From JBOHUX01 sp050734915 (GTDB taxonomy: Bacteria; Chloroflexota; Dormibacteria; Dormibacterales; Dormibacteraceae), in assembly GCA_050734915.1 (NCBI GenBank), contig JBOHUX010000091.1, positions 1 to 9,178 of the forward strand: a stretch of DNA of 9,178 nucleotides. The letters run 5' to 3'. Shown here one piece after another: positions 1-6,143 of the stretch. A model generated the notes under the pieces. That model saw only the letters and a program-made list of their open reading frames with translations, searched no databases and was not told the origin of the DNA. A program made the position numbers and the translations under genes. Each line of letters begins with the position of its first letter. Position 1 is the first letter of the stretch.

Positions 1-543
1 GTGAGGGCGATCCCGACCTCGAACCAGGTGGCGGAGCTGGCGCGCGAATACGGGATCCCCCTGCTGGGCCGTCTCGAGGGCCCGATCGACCTCGACATCG
101 ACGGGGCCGACGAGATCGACCCCGACTTGAACCTGCTGAAGGGCGGCGGCGGGGCGCTGGCTCGCGAGAAGCTGGTCGCCGAGGCGGCCCGGCGCCTGGT
201 GGTGGTCGCCGACTCCTCCAAGTTGGTCGAGCGGCTGGCGCGGGCGACCCGGCTGCCGGTCGAGGTCCTCCCCTTCCTCTGGCGCCGGACGGCGGGGCGG
301 ATCGAGGATCTGGGGGGGACGGCCTCGCTCCGGGGTGGAGAGGACCGGCCCTTCCTGACAGACAATGGCAACTGGATCCTGGACGTGAGCGTCCCCGGCG
401 GGATCGGCGATCCGGGTGGCTTCGGGTCGGCCCTCAAGGCCCTGACCGGGGTCGTCGACCACGGTCTGTTCACCGGCCTCGCCCGCGCGTGCCTGGTGGC
501 GGGCGAGGCCGGGGTCACCGTCCTCGGGCGTCTAGACTCCTAG
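1..543 (+). CDS. rpiA: Ribose-5-phosphate isomerase A, 5'-truncated by window edge
   Basis: RpiA interconverts ribose 5-phosphate and ribulose 5-phosphate in the cytosolic non-oxidative pentose phosphate pathway. The visible 180 residues show the family signature: IDGADEID with D34 and D37, then KGGGGALAREK with K47 and E56. The spacing of these four residues equals that of E. coli D81, D84, K94 and E103, the described active-site residues. A later TDNGNWILDV segment and the C-terminal GVVDHGLF motif also fit. About 47 residues are missing at the N terminus, so the GTG at base 1 is an internal valine codon (V-R-A-I-P-T-S matches the family interior) and not the start. The gene ends with TAG at 541-543, 64 bases before the tRNA. 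It is a housekeeping gene and shows no link to the CRISPR locus beyond position. Confidence 0.96.
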   Translation: MRAIPTSNQVAELAREYGIPLLGRLEGPIDLDIDGADEIDPDLNLLKGGGGALAREKLVAEAARRLVVVADSSKLVERLARATRLPVEVLPFLWRRTAGRIEDLGGTASLRGGEDRPFLTDNGNWILDVSVPGGIGDPGGFGSALKALTGVVDHGLFTGLARACLVAGEAGVTVLGRLDS

Positions 544-558
544 ACCTAGCAGACTAGT

Positions 559-589
559 GGTTCGGGGATCGTCCGGGGCTTGCCGAACC
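559..589 (+). terminator. Possible hairpin after rpiA
   Basis: A 7-bp perfect inverted repeat, GGTTCGG (559-565) and CCGAACC (583-589), encloses a 17-nt loop 15 bases after the rpiA stop. It could fold in the rpiA transcript and act as a terminator or processing site before the tRNA. There is no T-tract after it, and the loop is long, so intrinsic termination is not well supported. The tRNA could also be transcribed from the rpiA promoter. This is a weak call. Confidence 0.25.
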
Positions 590-607
590 GCAGCCGGGCT
601 TCCATGT

Positions 608-699
608 GGAGCGGTCGCCTAGTCCGGCCGAGGGCGCGGCACTGGAAATGCCGTAGGCGGGCAACCGCCTCGAGGGTTCGAATCCCTCCCGCTCCGCCA
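608..699 (+). tRNA. tRNA-Ser(GGA)
   Basis: This is a complete class II (long variable arm) tRNA. The acceptor stem GGAGCGG (608-614) pairs perfectly with CCGCTCC (689-695), followed by discriminator G696 and an encoded CCA (697-699). The D stem is GCC/GGC (617-619, 633-635) with GG at 626-627. The anticodon stem CGGCA/TGCCG (637-641, 649-653) closes the loop CTGGAAA with anticodon GGA at 644-646, which reads the serine codons UCC and UCU. The variable arm is a 6-bp stem AGGCGG/CCGCCT (655-660, 665-670). The T arm is GAGGG-TTCGAAT-CCCTC (672-688). All arms are intact, so the gene should be functional despite transposon debris directly behind it. Confidence 0.97.
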
Positions 700-703
700 G
701 TGT

Positions 704-749
704 CCTGTCTCAAGACATCGAGGACACCTGTCGCAAGACATTGTGGACA
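704..749. repeat. Two tandem 23-bp repeats at an IS end
   Basis: Bases 704-726 and 727-749 are head-to-tail copies matching at 20 of 23 positions. Each contains the dyad TGTC-nnnn-GACA followed by ATnGnGGACA. They lie 5 bases after the CCA of the tRNA and overlap the C-terminal codons of the IS481-like transposase stub on the minus strand. Repeated dyads at the edge of an insertion sequence are the usual layout of transposase binding sites, so this is best read as the terminal inverted-repeat region of that element. The opposite end of the element is not visible. Confidence 0.6.
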
Positions 750-853
750 GGCCAGCGGCCGCCGAGTGGCTGATAAGAGCGCGTCGGGTCGAGGGTGAGA
801 GCGCGGATGAGCTCGCCGTTCTCGCTGACGGTGCGAACCTCGGCGCCGCCGGG
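710..853 (-). pseudogene. IS481-like transposase, C-terminal remnant
   Basis: Read on the minus strand, this stretch encodes a run containing VRTVSENGELIRALTLDPT followed by RSYQPLGR, ending at a TGA (712-710). The pattern GELLRELTLDPTRDYQ-x-x-GR is what I recognise as the extreme C terminus of IS481-family (DDE) transposases from actinobacteria. Only about 45 residues remain. Upstream of the VRTV segment (plus-strand positions above about 853) the likeness is lost, and the DDE core is absent, so it cannot be active. The element end (701-750) abuts the tRNA-Ser 3' end, which suggests insertion beside the tRNA followed by deletion of most of the element. The family assignment is from motif memory. 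Confidence 0.65.
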
Positions 854-913
854 TAGGGCGGATGGAATCCCCTGGCATCTCGACACCTCCTTGGGCTACC
901 CCCAAATCATCAG

Positions 914-942
914 GTGTCCACCCGATCGGGGGAAGTCCACCC
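914..942. repeat. Palindrome and short direct repeats, possible IS end
   Basis: A perfect 10-bp palindrome, CCCGATCGGG (921-930), is flanked by two copies of GTCCACCC (916-923 and 935-942). The segment sits directly upstream of the IS3-type transposase stub. Together with TACCCCC at 898-904, it looks like a mobile-element end. If so, the element has lost nearly everything between its left end and the transposase C terminus. No matching right end was found, so this is a tentative reading. Confidence 0.3.
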
Positions 943-1010
943 GCTGGGTGCAGTGGTACAACTTGCGCCGCCTCCACGAGGCCTGCGGCTACCTGCCGCC
1001 GGCGGAGTAC
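942..1010 (+). pseudogene. IS3-type transposase, C-terminal remnant
   Basis: The frame starting at 942 reads RWVQWYNLRRLHEACGYLPP followed by AEY. This matches the highly conserved end of the integrase core of IS3-family OrfB transposases (W-x-x-W-Y-N-x-R-R-L-H-x-x-x-G-Y-x-P-P-A-E-Y). Only about 23 residues survive. The catalytic DDE residues that should lie upstream are absent, and after the final Y the frame runs into unrelated cysteine-rich sequence. It is therefore a dead fragment, in the opposite orientation to the IS481-like stub. The short length is offset by how diagnostic this motif is. Confidence 0.75.
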
Positions 1011-1073
1011 GGACTTCCACCTCGGGCCGCACCCTGCTTGGCCTGCCAGAGCTCCTCCTATGGTAACGAGACG

Positions 1074-1390
1074 GGCTATCGATCTGAGGCCGAGCAGGCC
1101 TGCCAGGTCTGCGGGCAACGGTTCTTTTCGCGCCGCCGGGATGCCAGGTACTGCAGCCCGGCCGGCGCCCAGAGCGCCTATCGGCTCCCCCACCAGCTTC
1201 CACCAGCGCCGCCACCGCTGCCCAAGCCCCTACCCCGCGACTGCAAGGTCTACGAGTGTCCGCAGTGCCAGACCCGGTCCCTGGGCGAGCAGCGCTGCGC
1301 CGACTGTGGGGTGTTCTGCCCGGCTGGTCGGGTGCTGGCGGCGAGTGCCCCCCTACGGCGGGTTGGTCGCGGTCGCGGACCTTGGCCTGC
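1074..1390 (+). pseudogene. Decayed gene for a double zinc-ribbon-like protein
   Basis: The frame beginning near 1074 encodes two cysteine clusters. The first has CQVCG (from 1101), then ARYCSPAG (C codon at 1152) and QSAYR; the expected fourth ligand in the usual form SPACRQRAYR is glycine here. The second has ECPQC (1254-1268), GEQRCADCG (1287-1310) and FC (1314-1319). After 1319 the sense continues only by changing frame at least twice: RL (1321-1326), then GAGGECPP (1331-1354), then GGLVAVADL (1357-1386). The gene is therefore frameshifted and has also lost a metal ligand. I could not identify a start codon in frame. I do not know the function of the parent family. Its place among transposase stubs suggests cargo or debris of mobile DNA. 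Confidence 0.5.
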
Positions 1391-1618
1391 CCACCGCGGG
1401 AGCGGGAGGTGAGCCGTAGCGGCATCGATAGCGTTACCCTTCGCGAACGCCTTGACGGCGCCTCGACCAACCGTCAGGATCGTCGTCAGGTTGCCCCGGC
1501 GAGGGCCACGTTGCAAGCAGCTCAGTCTCCACGAAACCCAGAACGATTCACTTCCCGGCACGTCGTAGGACCCACGGATATGTCAGGAAACCCCGAGTAG
1601 GGTCTAAGATTTCGGGCC
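1391..1618. other. Non-coding stretch before the cas operon
   Basis: I see no convincing gene in this 228-bp stretch. Minus-strand reading gives a short run (NLTTILTVGRGAVKAFAKGN) that reads smoothly but that I cannot tie to a family. The final part holds the likely cas promoter, given separately. No CRISPR repeat like the one at the window end and no typical Shine-Dalgarno sequence before the cas3 start were found. Confidence 0.4.
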
Positions 1619-1619
1619 A
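1581..1619 (+). promoter_or_regulatory. Candidate cas operon promoter giving a leaderless mRNA
   Basis: TAAGAT at 1605-1610 fits the -10 pattern TAnnnT and ends 8 bases before the A of the cas3 ATG. A start of transcription 6-9 bases downstream would fall at 1616-1619, on or next to the start codon. No AGGAGG-like sequence precedes the ATG. Both facts fit leaderless translation, which is common in actinobacteria. The -35 region (around 1581-1587, TGTCAGG) is weak. This is inference from spacing only. Confidence 0.4.
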
Positions 1620-3796
1620 TGGTCGGCCCAGGCGCGAACCTGGCGCCTCTGCTCTACGCTCATTCCCGCGCGCCAGCCGGTTACCGCCATGAGTTGGCCG
1701 CTCACCTCACAGCGGTGTCGAAGCTCGCCGAGACGTTCGCGGAGCCTCTCGGTGCGAAGGAGTTTGGTGCTGCGGTCGGAGCGTGGCACGATTTGGGCAA
1801 GGCCTCCCCCGAGTTCCAGGAATACCTGTGTGCCTGCGAGATCGCTCCGGGGCTGCACGCCCGTGGACCCGACCACAAATCGGCGGGCGCGGCCCATGCG
1901 CTCCGGCGCGGAGTCGAGCCCTTGGCGATGCTTATACAGGGCCACCATGGCGGGTTGCCGAACCTCGCGGCGTCACGGACGTGGCTGAGGGAGAGGATCG
2001 TGGACGGCGATCAGGATCAGAAGGTCATCAGCAGCCTGCTGGACAGCCTCTCGGAGGACTATCGGACGCTCCTCGACATCCCCGTCGTTCCTCTTCCCAA
2101 GCTCTCCGAGATCGATGCCGAAATGTTCCTGCGCCTCTTGTTCTCCTGCCTCGTGGACGCAGACGGACTGGACACGGAATCTCATTTCAACCCAGACCTG
2201 TCCAGGATCCGCACCGGCGCTCAGGGGAGCATGGAGAGCTTGGACTCGGCAGCCGTGGGCGCGCACGCGTCGCGATTCCAGGACGCGAAGCCGACACTCG
2301 TGAACCGCATCAGGGCCGAGATCTACGACCTCGCGATGCAGGCCGCTGATGAGAGGCCCGGCTTATTTCGACTCGCTGTACCGACCGGAGGCGGCAAAAC
2401 GATCACCGGAATGTCCTTCGCCACCCGACATGCGCTCAAACACGGTCTCGGGCGGATCGTGGTGGCGGTCCCATTCACCAGTATCACCGAACAAACGGCG
2501 AGCGTATACCGGTCGATCCTGGGCATCACAAATGTGATCGAGCATCACAGTGCTTTGGATCCGGCCGCGCTGGCCGATCAGCCGCCTCTGACCCGTCTGT
2601 GGTCGAGATTAGCGGCCGACAACTGGGACGCCCCCGTCATCGTCACGACCACTGTGAGGCTCTTCGAGAGTCTGCTCGGGAACCGCGTCTCCGACAGCCG
2701 CAGGCTCCACCGATTGGCGCGTGCCGTCGTCATCGTGGACGAGACTCAGGCGCTTCCGGTCCACGTTTTGGAGCCGGCAATGCACGTCCTCCAGCAGCTG
2801 GTCACGCAGTATGGGAGCACGGTTGTGCTCAGTACGGCAACGCAGCCCCAGTCTGAACAACCTGCCCTCGCCTGGTTGTCGACCGCCCGGGATATCGTCC
2901 CTCAGCCAGACAGGTTCCTCGAGGCCATGCGGCGGGTCAATTGGGAACTGGCCGGTGAGTGGGACCACGTCCGCGTCGCGGCCGAGATCGCCGCTAGGCC
3001 GCAGGTCATGGCGATCCTGAACACCCGCAAGGATGCCATCCGAGTTCTTGGTTACTGTCCCGTCGGAACATTCCACCTGTCCACACTCCTCTGCGGAGCC
3101 CACCGCCGAAAGGTGCTCGCCGAAGTGCGGCGGCGCCTGGCGGCTGGCCTGGAGTGCCGGCTCGTCAGCACCCAAGTTGTAGAAGCTGGCGTGGATGTGG
3201 ACTTACCAGTCGTCCTGAGGGCGATGGCCCCGCTGGACAGCATCATCCAGGCAGCAGGTCGGTGCAACCGCGAGGGATCCCTCGACCGTGGTCTGGTGGT
3301 CGTCTTCGAAGGAGGTGGGCACCCGCCCGGGCCCTACCGGATCGCCACCGATACCACCAGGAGCCTGATCGCGAGAAGTGAGCAGGATTTCGACGACCCG
3401 AAGCTCGTCGGAGACTACTTCCGAGCGCTCTTCCGGAATGTCAATCTGGACAAGAATGACGTCCAGCTTCACCGGCGGACCCTCGCCTACGAGGAGGTCG
3501 CTAGGCGTTTCCGCATGATCGAGGACGATGGCATTGCCGTCGTGGTTCGGTATGGAGATGGTGAGAGGCTGGCGATGAGTGCGGCCGCGAGACAGGATCC
3601 CGGGCGGGCCCGGCAGGTCTGGAGGGCGCTTCAACCGTTTACGGTCAACCTCCGCAAGCGCGAACTGGAATGGGCCCGAGGAGAAGGCTGGGTTCATGAA
3701 GAAGCTCAGATTCTGATCTGGACCGCGCCCTACGACGAGGTCCTCGGCGTGGGCGGCGTCCTGATGGAGGCAATCGATGACCAACCCGCCACTTGA
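1619..3796 (+). CDS. cas3: CRISPR-associated nuclease-helicase Cas3, type I-C
   Basis: Cas3 is recruited to target DNA bound by Cascade, then unwinds and degrades it. The 725-residue protein has an N-terminal HD nuclease domain (about 1-200): YAHS with H14, H29, HDLGK with H57-D58, DHK with H86, GHHGG with H109-H110, and LVDADGLDTE near 179. The superfamily 2 helicase follows: Walker A PTGGGKT (255-261), Walker B box DETQ (374-377), motif III STATQ (405-409), VEAGVDVD (521-528) and the arginine-finger motif QAAGRCNR (544-551). All key residues appear intact; DETQ is a small variant of the usual DExQ/DExH box. The ATG at 1619 is chosen because the HD domain begins just after it. It lacks a Shine-Dalgarno sequence but has a -10-like element 8 bases upstream. 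First gene of the operon, overlapping cas5c by 20 nt. Confidence 0.97.
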   Translation: MVGPGANLAPLLYAHSRAPAGYRHELAAHLTAVSKLAETFAEPLGAKEFGAAVGAWHDLGKASPEFQEYLCACEIAPGLHARGPDHKSAGAAHALRRGVEPLAMLIQGHHGGLPNLAASRTWLRERIVDGDQDQKVISSLLDSLSEDYRTLLDIPVVPLPKLSEIDAEMFLRLLFSCLVDADGLDTESHFNPDLSRIRTGAQGSMESLDSAAVGAHASRFQDAKPTLVNRIRAEIYDLAMQAADERPGLFRLAVPTGGGKTITGMSFATRHALKHGLGRIVVAVPFTSITEQTASVYRSILGITNVIEHHSALDPAALADQPPLTRLWSRLAADNWDAPVIVTTTVRLFESLLGNRVSDSRRLHRLARAVVIVDETQALPVHVLEPAMHVLQQLVTQYGSTVVLSTATQPQSEQPALAWLSTARDIVPQPDRFLEAMRRVNWELAGEWDHVRVAAEIAARPQVMAILNTRKDAIRVLGYCPVGTFHLSTLLCGAHRRKVLAEVRRRLAAGLECRLVSTQVVEAGVDVDLPVVLRAMAPLDSIIQAAGRCNREGSLDRGLVVVFEGGGHPPGPYRIATDTTRSLIARSEQDFDDPKLVGDYFRALFRNVNLDKNDVQLHRRTLAYEEVARRFRMIEDDGIAVVVRYGDGERLAMSAAARQDPGRARQVWRALQPFTVNLRKRELEWARGEGWVHEEAQILIWTAPYDEVLGVGGVLMEAIDDQPAT
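3766..3770 (+). promoter_or_regulatory. Ribosome binding site of cas5c inside cas3
   Basis: GGAGG sits 6 bases before the cas5c ATG at 3777, within the last codons of cas3. It fixes the cas5c start and explains translation despite the 20-nt overlap with cas3. Confidence 0.75.
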
Positions 3797-4409
3797 GGTC
3801 CGCGTCTGGGGCGACTTCGCCTGTTTCACACGGCCCGAGGCCAGGGGCGAGCGGGTCTCCTACCCGATCATGACGCCTACGGCGGCCCGTGGGGTCCTCG
3901 AGGCGATCTTCTGGAAGCCGGAGTTTCGATGGAGGGTGCTGGAGATTTGGGTCCTCCGGCCAATCAAGTTCTTCTCGATTCTCCGCAACGAGGTGACCAA
4001 GAAGGCTGCGGTCAGCGAGATCAGGAGTTGGAGTCATGGAGACGGCTTCTACGTCGAGGAGGACCGAGCCCAGCGGCACACTCTCGCCCTGCGCGACGTT
4101 GCCTACATGATCCGAGCTGACGTCGAGGTCAGGGAGGGCGTCGGGGAAAACCCCGCGAAGTATCGAGACCAGCTTCGGCGGCGCGTCGAACGCGGTGCTT
4201 GTGCGTTCACTCCGTATCTCGGTTGCCGTGAGTTCTCGGCATTCTTCGGCCCCAGGGTGCCCGCCGAGCAGCCCATTGACGAGACTGCTGAGTTGGGCCG
4301 GATGCTGCTCGATATCGAGTACTCGGAGACGAAGCCCGGCCACGGCACTCCACGCTTCTTCGAGGCCCGTCTCGATGATGGCGTCATGCCTGTCCCCACG
4401 GTGCCTTAA
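3777..4409 (+). CDS. cas5c: Cas5c (Cas5d), type I-C pre-crRNA processing and Cascade subunit
   Basis: In type I-C, which lacks Cas6, Cas5c cuts the repeat RNA at the base of its hairpin and stays bound to the 5' tag within Cascade. The 210-residue protein begins EVRVWGDFACF, then TPTAARGVLEAIFWKPEFRW (33-52), QRHTLALRDVAYMIRADVEV (99-118), and PYLGCREF (146-153), all typical of the family. Against the Bacillus halodurans enzyme (from memory; catalytic residues described as Y46, K116, H117), the equivalents here appear to be F45, K128 and Y129. Two of the three are changed, which raises the question of how active the nuclease is. The start is fixed by a strong GGAGG at 3766-3770. The gene overlaps cas3 by 20 nt and ends 1 base before cas8c. 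Confidence 0.95.
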   Translation: MTNPPLEVRVWGDFACFTRPEARGERVSYPIMTPTAARGVLEAIFWKPEFRWRVLEIWVLRPIKFFSILRNEVTKKAAVSEIRSWSHGDGFYVEEDRAQRHTLALRDVAYMIRADVEVREGVGENPAKYRDQLRRRVERGACAFTPYLGCREFSAFFGPRVPAEQPIDETAELGRMLLDIEYSETKPGHGTPRFFEARLDDGVMPVPTVP

Positions 4410-4410
4410 C

Positions 4411-6135
4411 ATGCTGCTTCAGGCATTGCGGGATCTGGCTCGCGAACCGGAGGTTATCGCGGAGATACCTCGAGACGGCTACAAGAGGGTCAGGGTCCGT
4501 TACAAGGTCCGGCTCGACCGATCTGGCCAGCTCCTGGGGGTGATTGACCTCGCGGAGGGCTCGAAGCCTCCAGGCAACCGCGGCCTGGAGATGGAAGTGC
4601 CGAATGTGCTGCGCACCTCCAAGGTCACGCCGGTCTTGTTCGCCGACGGCCCCGACTACACATTCGGCCTGACTGGCCCCAAGGGCAAGGAGGCTCGCAC
4701 CAAGGCAGCACATCTAGCTTACAAGGCTCTGGCCGCTGAATGCGCCGATAGGGTGCGCCTGCCGGAGGTTACCGCCGTGGTCAAGTTCCTCTCCAGTGGG
4801 GTCGTCCCGGCAACTATCGACCCGGCAGCTGACGCGATCTGCTTCGAGGTCGAGGATACCGTCATCACCGATCTACCGGACGTGACCAGCTTCTGGACCC
4901 AGAAGGTGAGAGGGGGAGGCAAAGCACCGACCGGGGATTGCCTGGTTTGCGGGGAGGCAAAGCCGATCGTCTCTCCCTGGCCGGTCGTGATCCGAGGGAT
5001 CCCTGGCGGGCAGACCTCTGGCAACCAACTTGTTTCTGCCAACGCCGCTGCCTTCGAGTCGTATGGCATGGAAGCCTCCGCCACATCTCCCACGTGTTAC
5101 GACTGCGCACGCGAGTCAGTCCTTGGCCTCAACTGGCTCCTGTCGAGGCCCGACCACCACATCTCCACCTCGAACGAATCCGTCTTCGTGTTCTGGACCC
5201 GAGGGGGCCAGGCCGACTTCGGCCTGGCCACAATGATGACCGACCCCCGCCCGGACGACGTTCGGGAACTGCTGCATGCTGCCAGGACTGGGCGCCGCGG
5301 AGCGGTCGATGTAGAGGCCGCTCGCTTCAGCGGTGTCTCCCTCGCCCCAAGCGGGTCCCGGATAGCGGTTCGGAGTTGGATCGATGCGAGCGTCGCCGAG
5401 GCGAAGGTCAATCTTGCCAGCTACTTCGACGCCCAGACGATCATCCAGCCTTGGGGAGCTTCGCCTCTCCCGATCGGGCTCCGGCGCTTGGTGCTGGCCG
5501 TCACCCGGGACGAGCGCGATTGGAACTCAGTGCATCCGAGCCTGGCCGCCGACCTGCTCAACCTCGCAATGAGCGGCATCGCCCTGCCGCCTTATCCGAT
5601 CGCAGCCGTCCTTCGACGGATCAGGTCCGAACAGAAGACACGCGTTTCCCACGCCAGGGCTTCGCTCTTGAAGCTGGCGCTGGCGGGCGTCGTTCCCGAC
5701 CGACAGAAGGAGGCGTTCATGCAACGACTGGACCCCGACAGCGGCGACCGCGCATACCTTTGCGGCCGGCTCCTGGCCGAGCTCGAAGCTGTCCAACGAG
5801 CGGCCCTGGGGAATCCAAAAGCCAGCCTCACAGATCGCTATTTCGGCGCCGCCTCATCGGCGCCGGCGACCGTATTTGGACCGCTCCTCCGCAATGCGCA
5901 AAGTCATCTGGGCAAGCTACGCCGGGAGCGATACCGAATCTATCTGGCGATCGACCGCCGACTGCAGGACATCGCCTCGCGGCTGACCTCCATGCCCGAC
6001 GTCTTGACCATGAAGGAACAAGCGGTATTCGCGCTCGGCTACTACCACCAGAAGGCTGAGGATCGGGCTGCTGCCATGGCCGCGAGGGACGGCCACCGTG
6101 CCGCCGCTGTCGAGCCTGAAGAGGGTGAGGAATAG
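4411..6135 (+). CDS. cas8c: Cas8c (Csd1), type I-C Cascade large subunit
   Basis: Cas8c recognises the protospacer-adjacent motif and helps load DNA into Cascade. The 574-residue protein starts MLLQALRDLA, the family's usual N terminus. An open frame extends upstream to 4195, but that part is a shadow of cas5c, so the ATG at 4411, one base after the cas5c TAA, is preferred. A probable zinc site is formed by C177-x2-C180 and C229-x2-C232. The C-terminal part has the family signatures AYLCGRLLAELEAVQ (448-462), RYFGAASSAPATVF (476-489) and FALGYYHQ (540-547). This last region (from M437) also seems to be translated separately as Cas11c. No clear Shine-Dalgarno sequence precedes the start, so coupling to cas5c translation is likely. 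Gap to cas7c is 8 nt. Confidence 0.95.
   Translation: MLLQALRDLAREPEVIAEIPRDGYKRVRVRYKVRLDRSGQLLGVIDLAEGSKPPGNRGLEMEVPNVLRTSKVTPVLFADGPDYTFGLTGPKGKEARTKAAHLAYKALAAECADRVRLPEVTAVVKFLSSGVVPATIDPAADAICFEVEDTVITDLPDVTSFWTQKVRGGGKAPTGDCLVCGEAKPIVSPWPVVIRGIPGGQTSGNQLVSANAAAFESYGMEASATSPTCYDCARESVLGLNWLLSRPDHHISTSNESVFVFWTRGGQADFGLATMMTDPRPDDVRELLHAARTGRRGAVDVEAARFSGVSLAPSGSRIAVRSWIDASVAEAKVNLASYFDAQTIIQPWGASPLPIGLRRLVLAVTRDERDWNSVHPSLAADLLNLAMSGIALPPYPIAAVLRRIRSEQKTRVSHARASLLKLALAGVVPDRQKEAFMQRLDPDSGDRAYLCGRLLAELEAVQRAALGNPKASLTDRYFGAASSAPATVFGPLLRNAQSHLGKLRRERYRIYLAIDRRLQDIASRLTSMPDVLTMKEQAVFALGYYHQKAEDRAAAMAARDGHRAAAVEPEEGEE
5705..5713 (+). promoter_or_regulatory. Internal ribosome binding site in cas8c for Cas11c
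   Basis: AGAAGGAGG, a near-perfect Shine-Dalgarno sequence, lies inside cas8c and ends 5 bases before an ATG (5719) that is in the cas8c frame. It is stronger than the site in front of cas8c itself. It is at the place where an internal start is expected for Cas11c of type I-C systems. Confidence 0.75.
5719..6135 (+). CDS. cas11c: Cas11c, Cascade small subunit translated from within cas8c
   Basis: In type I-C systems the small subunit is known to be made from an internal in-frame start near the 3' end of cas8c; it lines the Cascade belly and stabilises the R-loop. Here the ATG at 5719 (M437 of Cas8c) is preceded by AGAAGGAGG at 5705-5713 with a 5-base spacer. The product would be 138 residues, beginning MQRLDPDSGDRAYLCGRL, largely helical by appearance and sharing the Cas8c stop. 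It includes the AYLCGRLLAELE and FALGYYHQ signatures and an acidic tail (EPEEGEE). Length and position match the expected small subunit. The alternative is that the site is chance and only full-length Cas8c is made; the strength and spacing of the site argue against that. Confidence 0.8.
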   Translation: MQRLDPDSGDRAYLCGRLLAELEAVQRAALGNPKASLTDRYFGAASSAPATVFGPLLRNAQSHLGKLRRERYRIYLAIDRRLQDIASRLTSMPDVLTMKEQAVFALGYYHQKAEDRAAAMAARDGHRAAAVEPEEGEE

Positions 6136-6143
6136 AAGCAGCC

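Noticed and set aside
1..3. GTG as the true start of rpiA
   Set aside because: The family N-terminal 47 or so residues are missing, and the following residues match the family interior, so the gene begins before the window.
1250..1561. Minus-strand frame with NLTTILTVGRGAVKAFAKGN
   Set aside because: Short, overlaps the decayed zinc-ribbon gene, and I cannot connect it to any family; no ribosome binding site seen.
4195..4410. N-terminal extension of cas8c by 72 codons
   Set aside because: It lies entirely inside cas5c in another frame, and the family N terminus (MLLQAL) starts at 4411 right after the cas5c stop.
3645..4412. Long open frame on the minus strand across the cas3-cas5c junction
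   Set aside because: Lies antisense to two well-supported genes, shows no recognisable family, and is typical of high-GC antisense frames.
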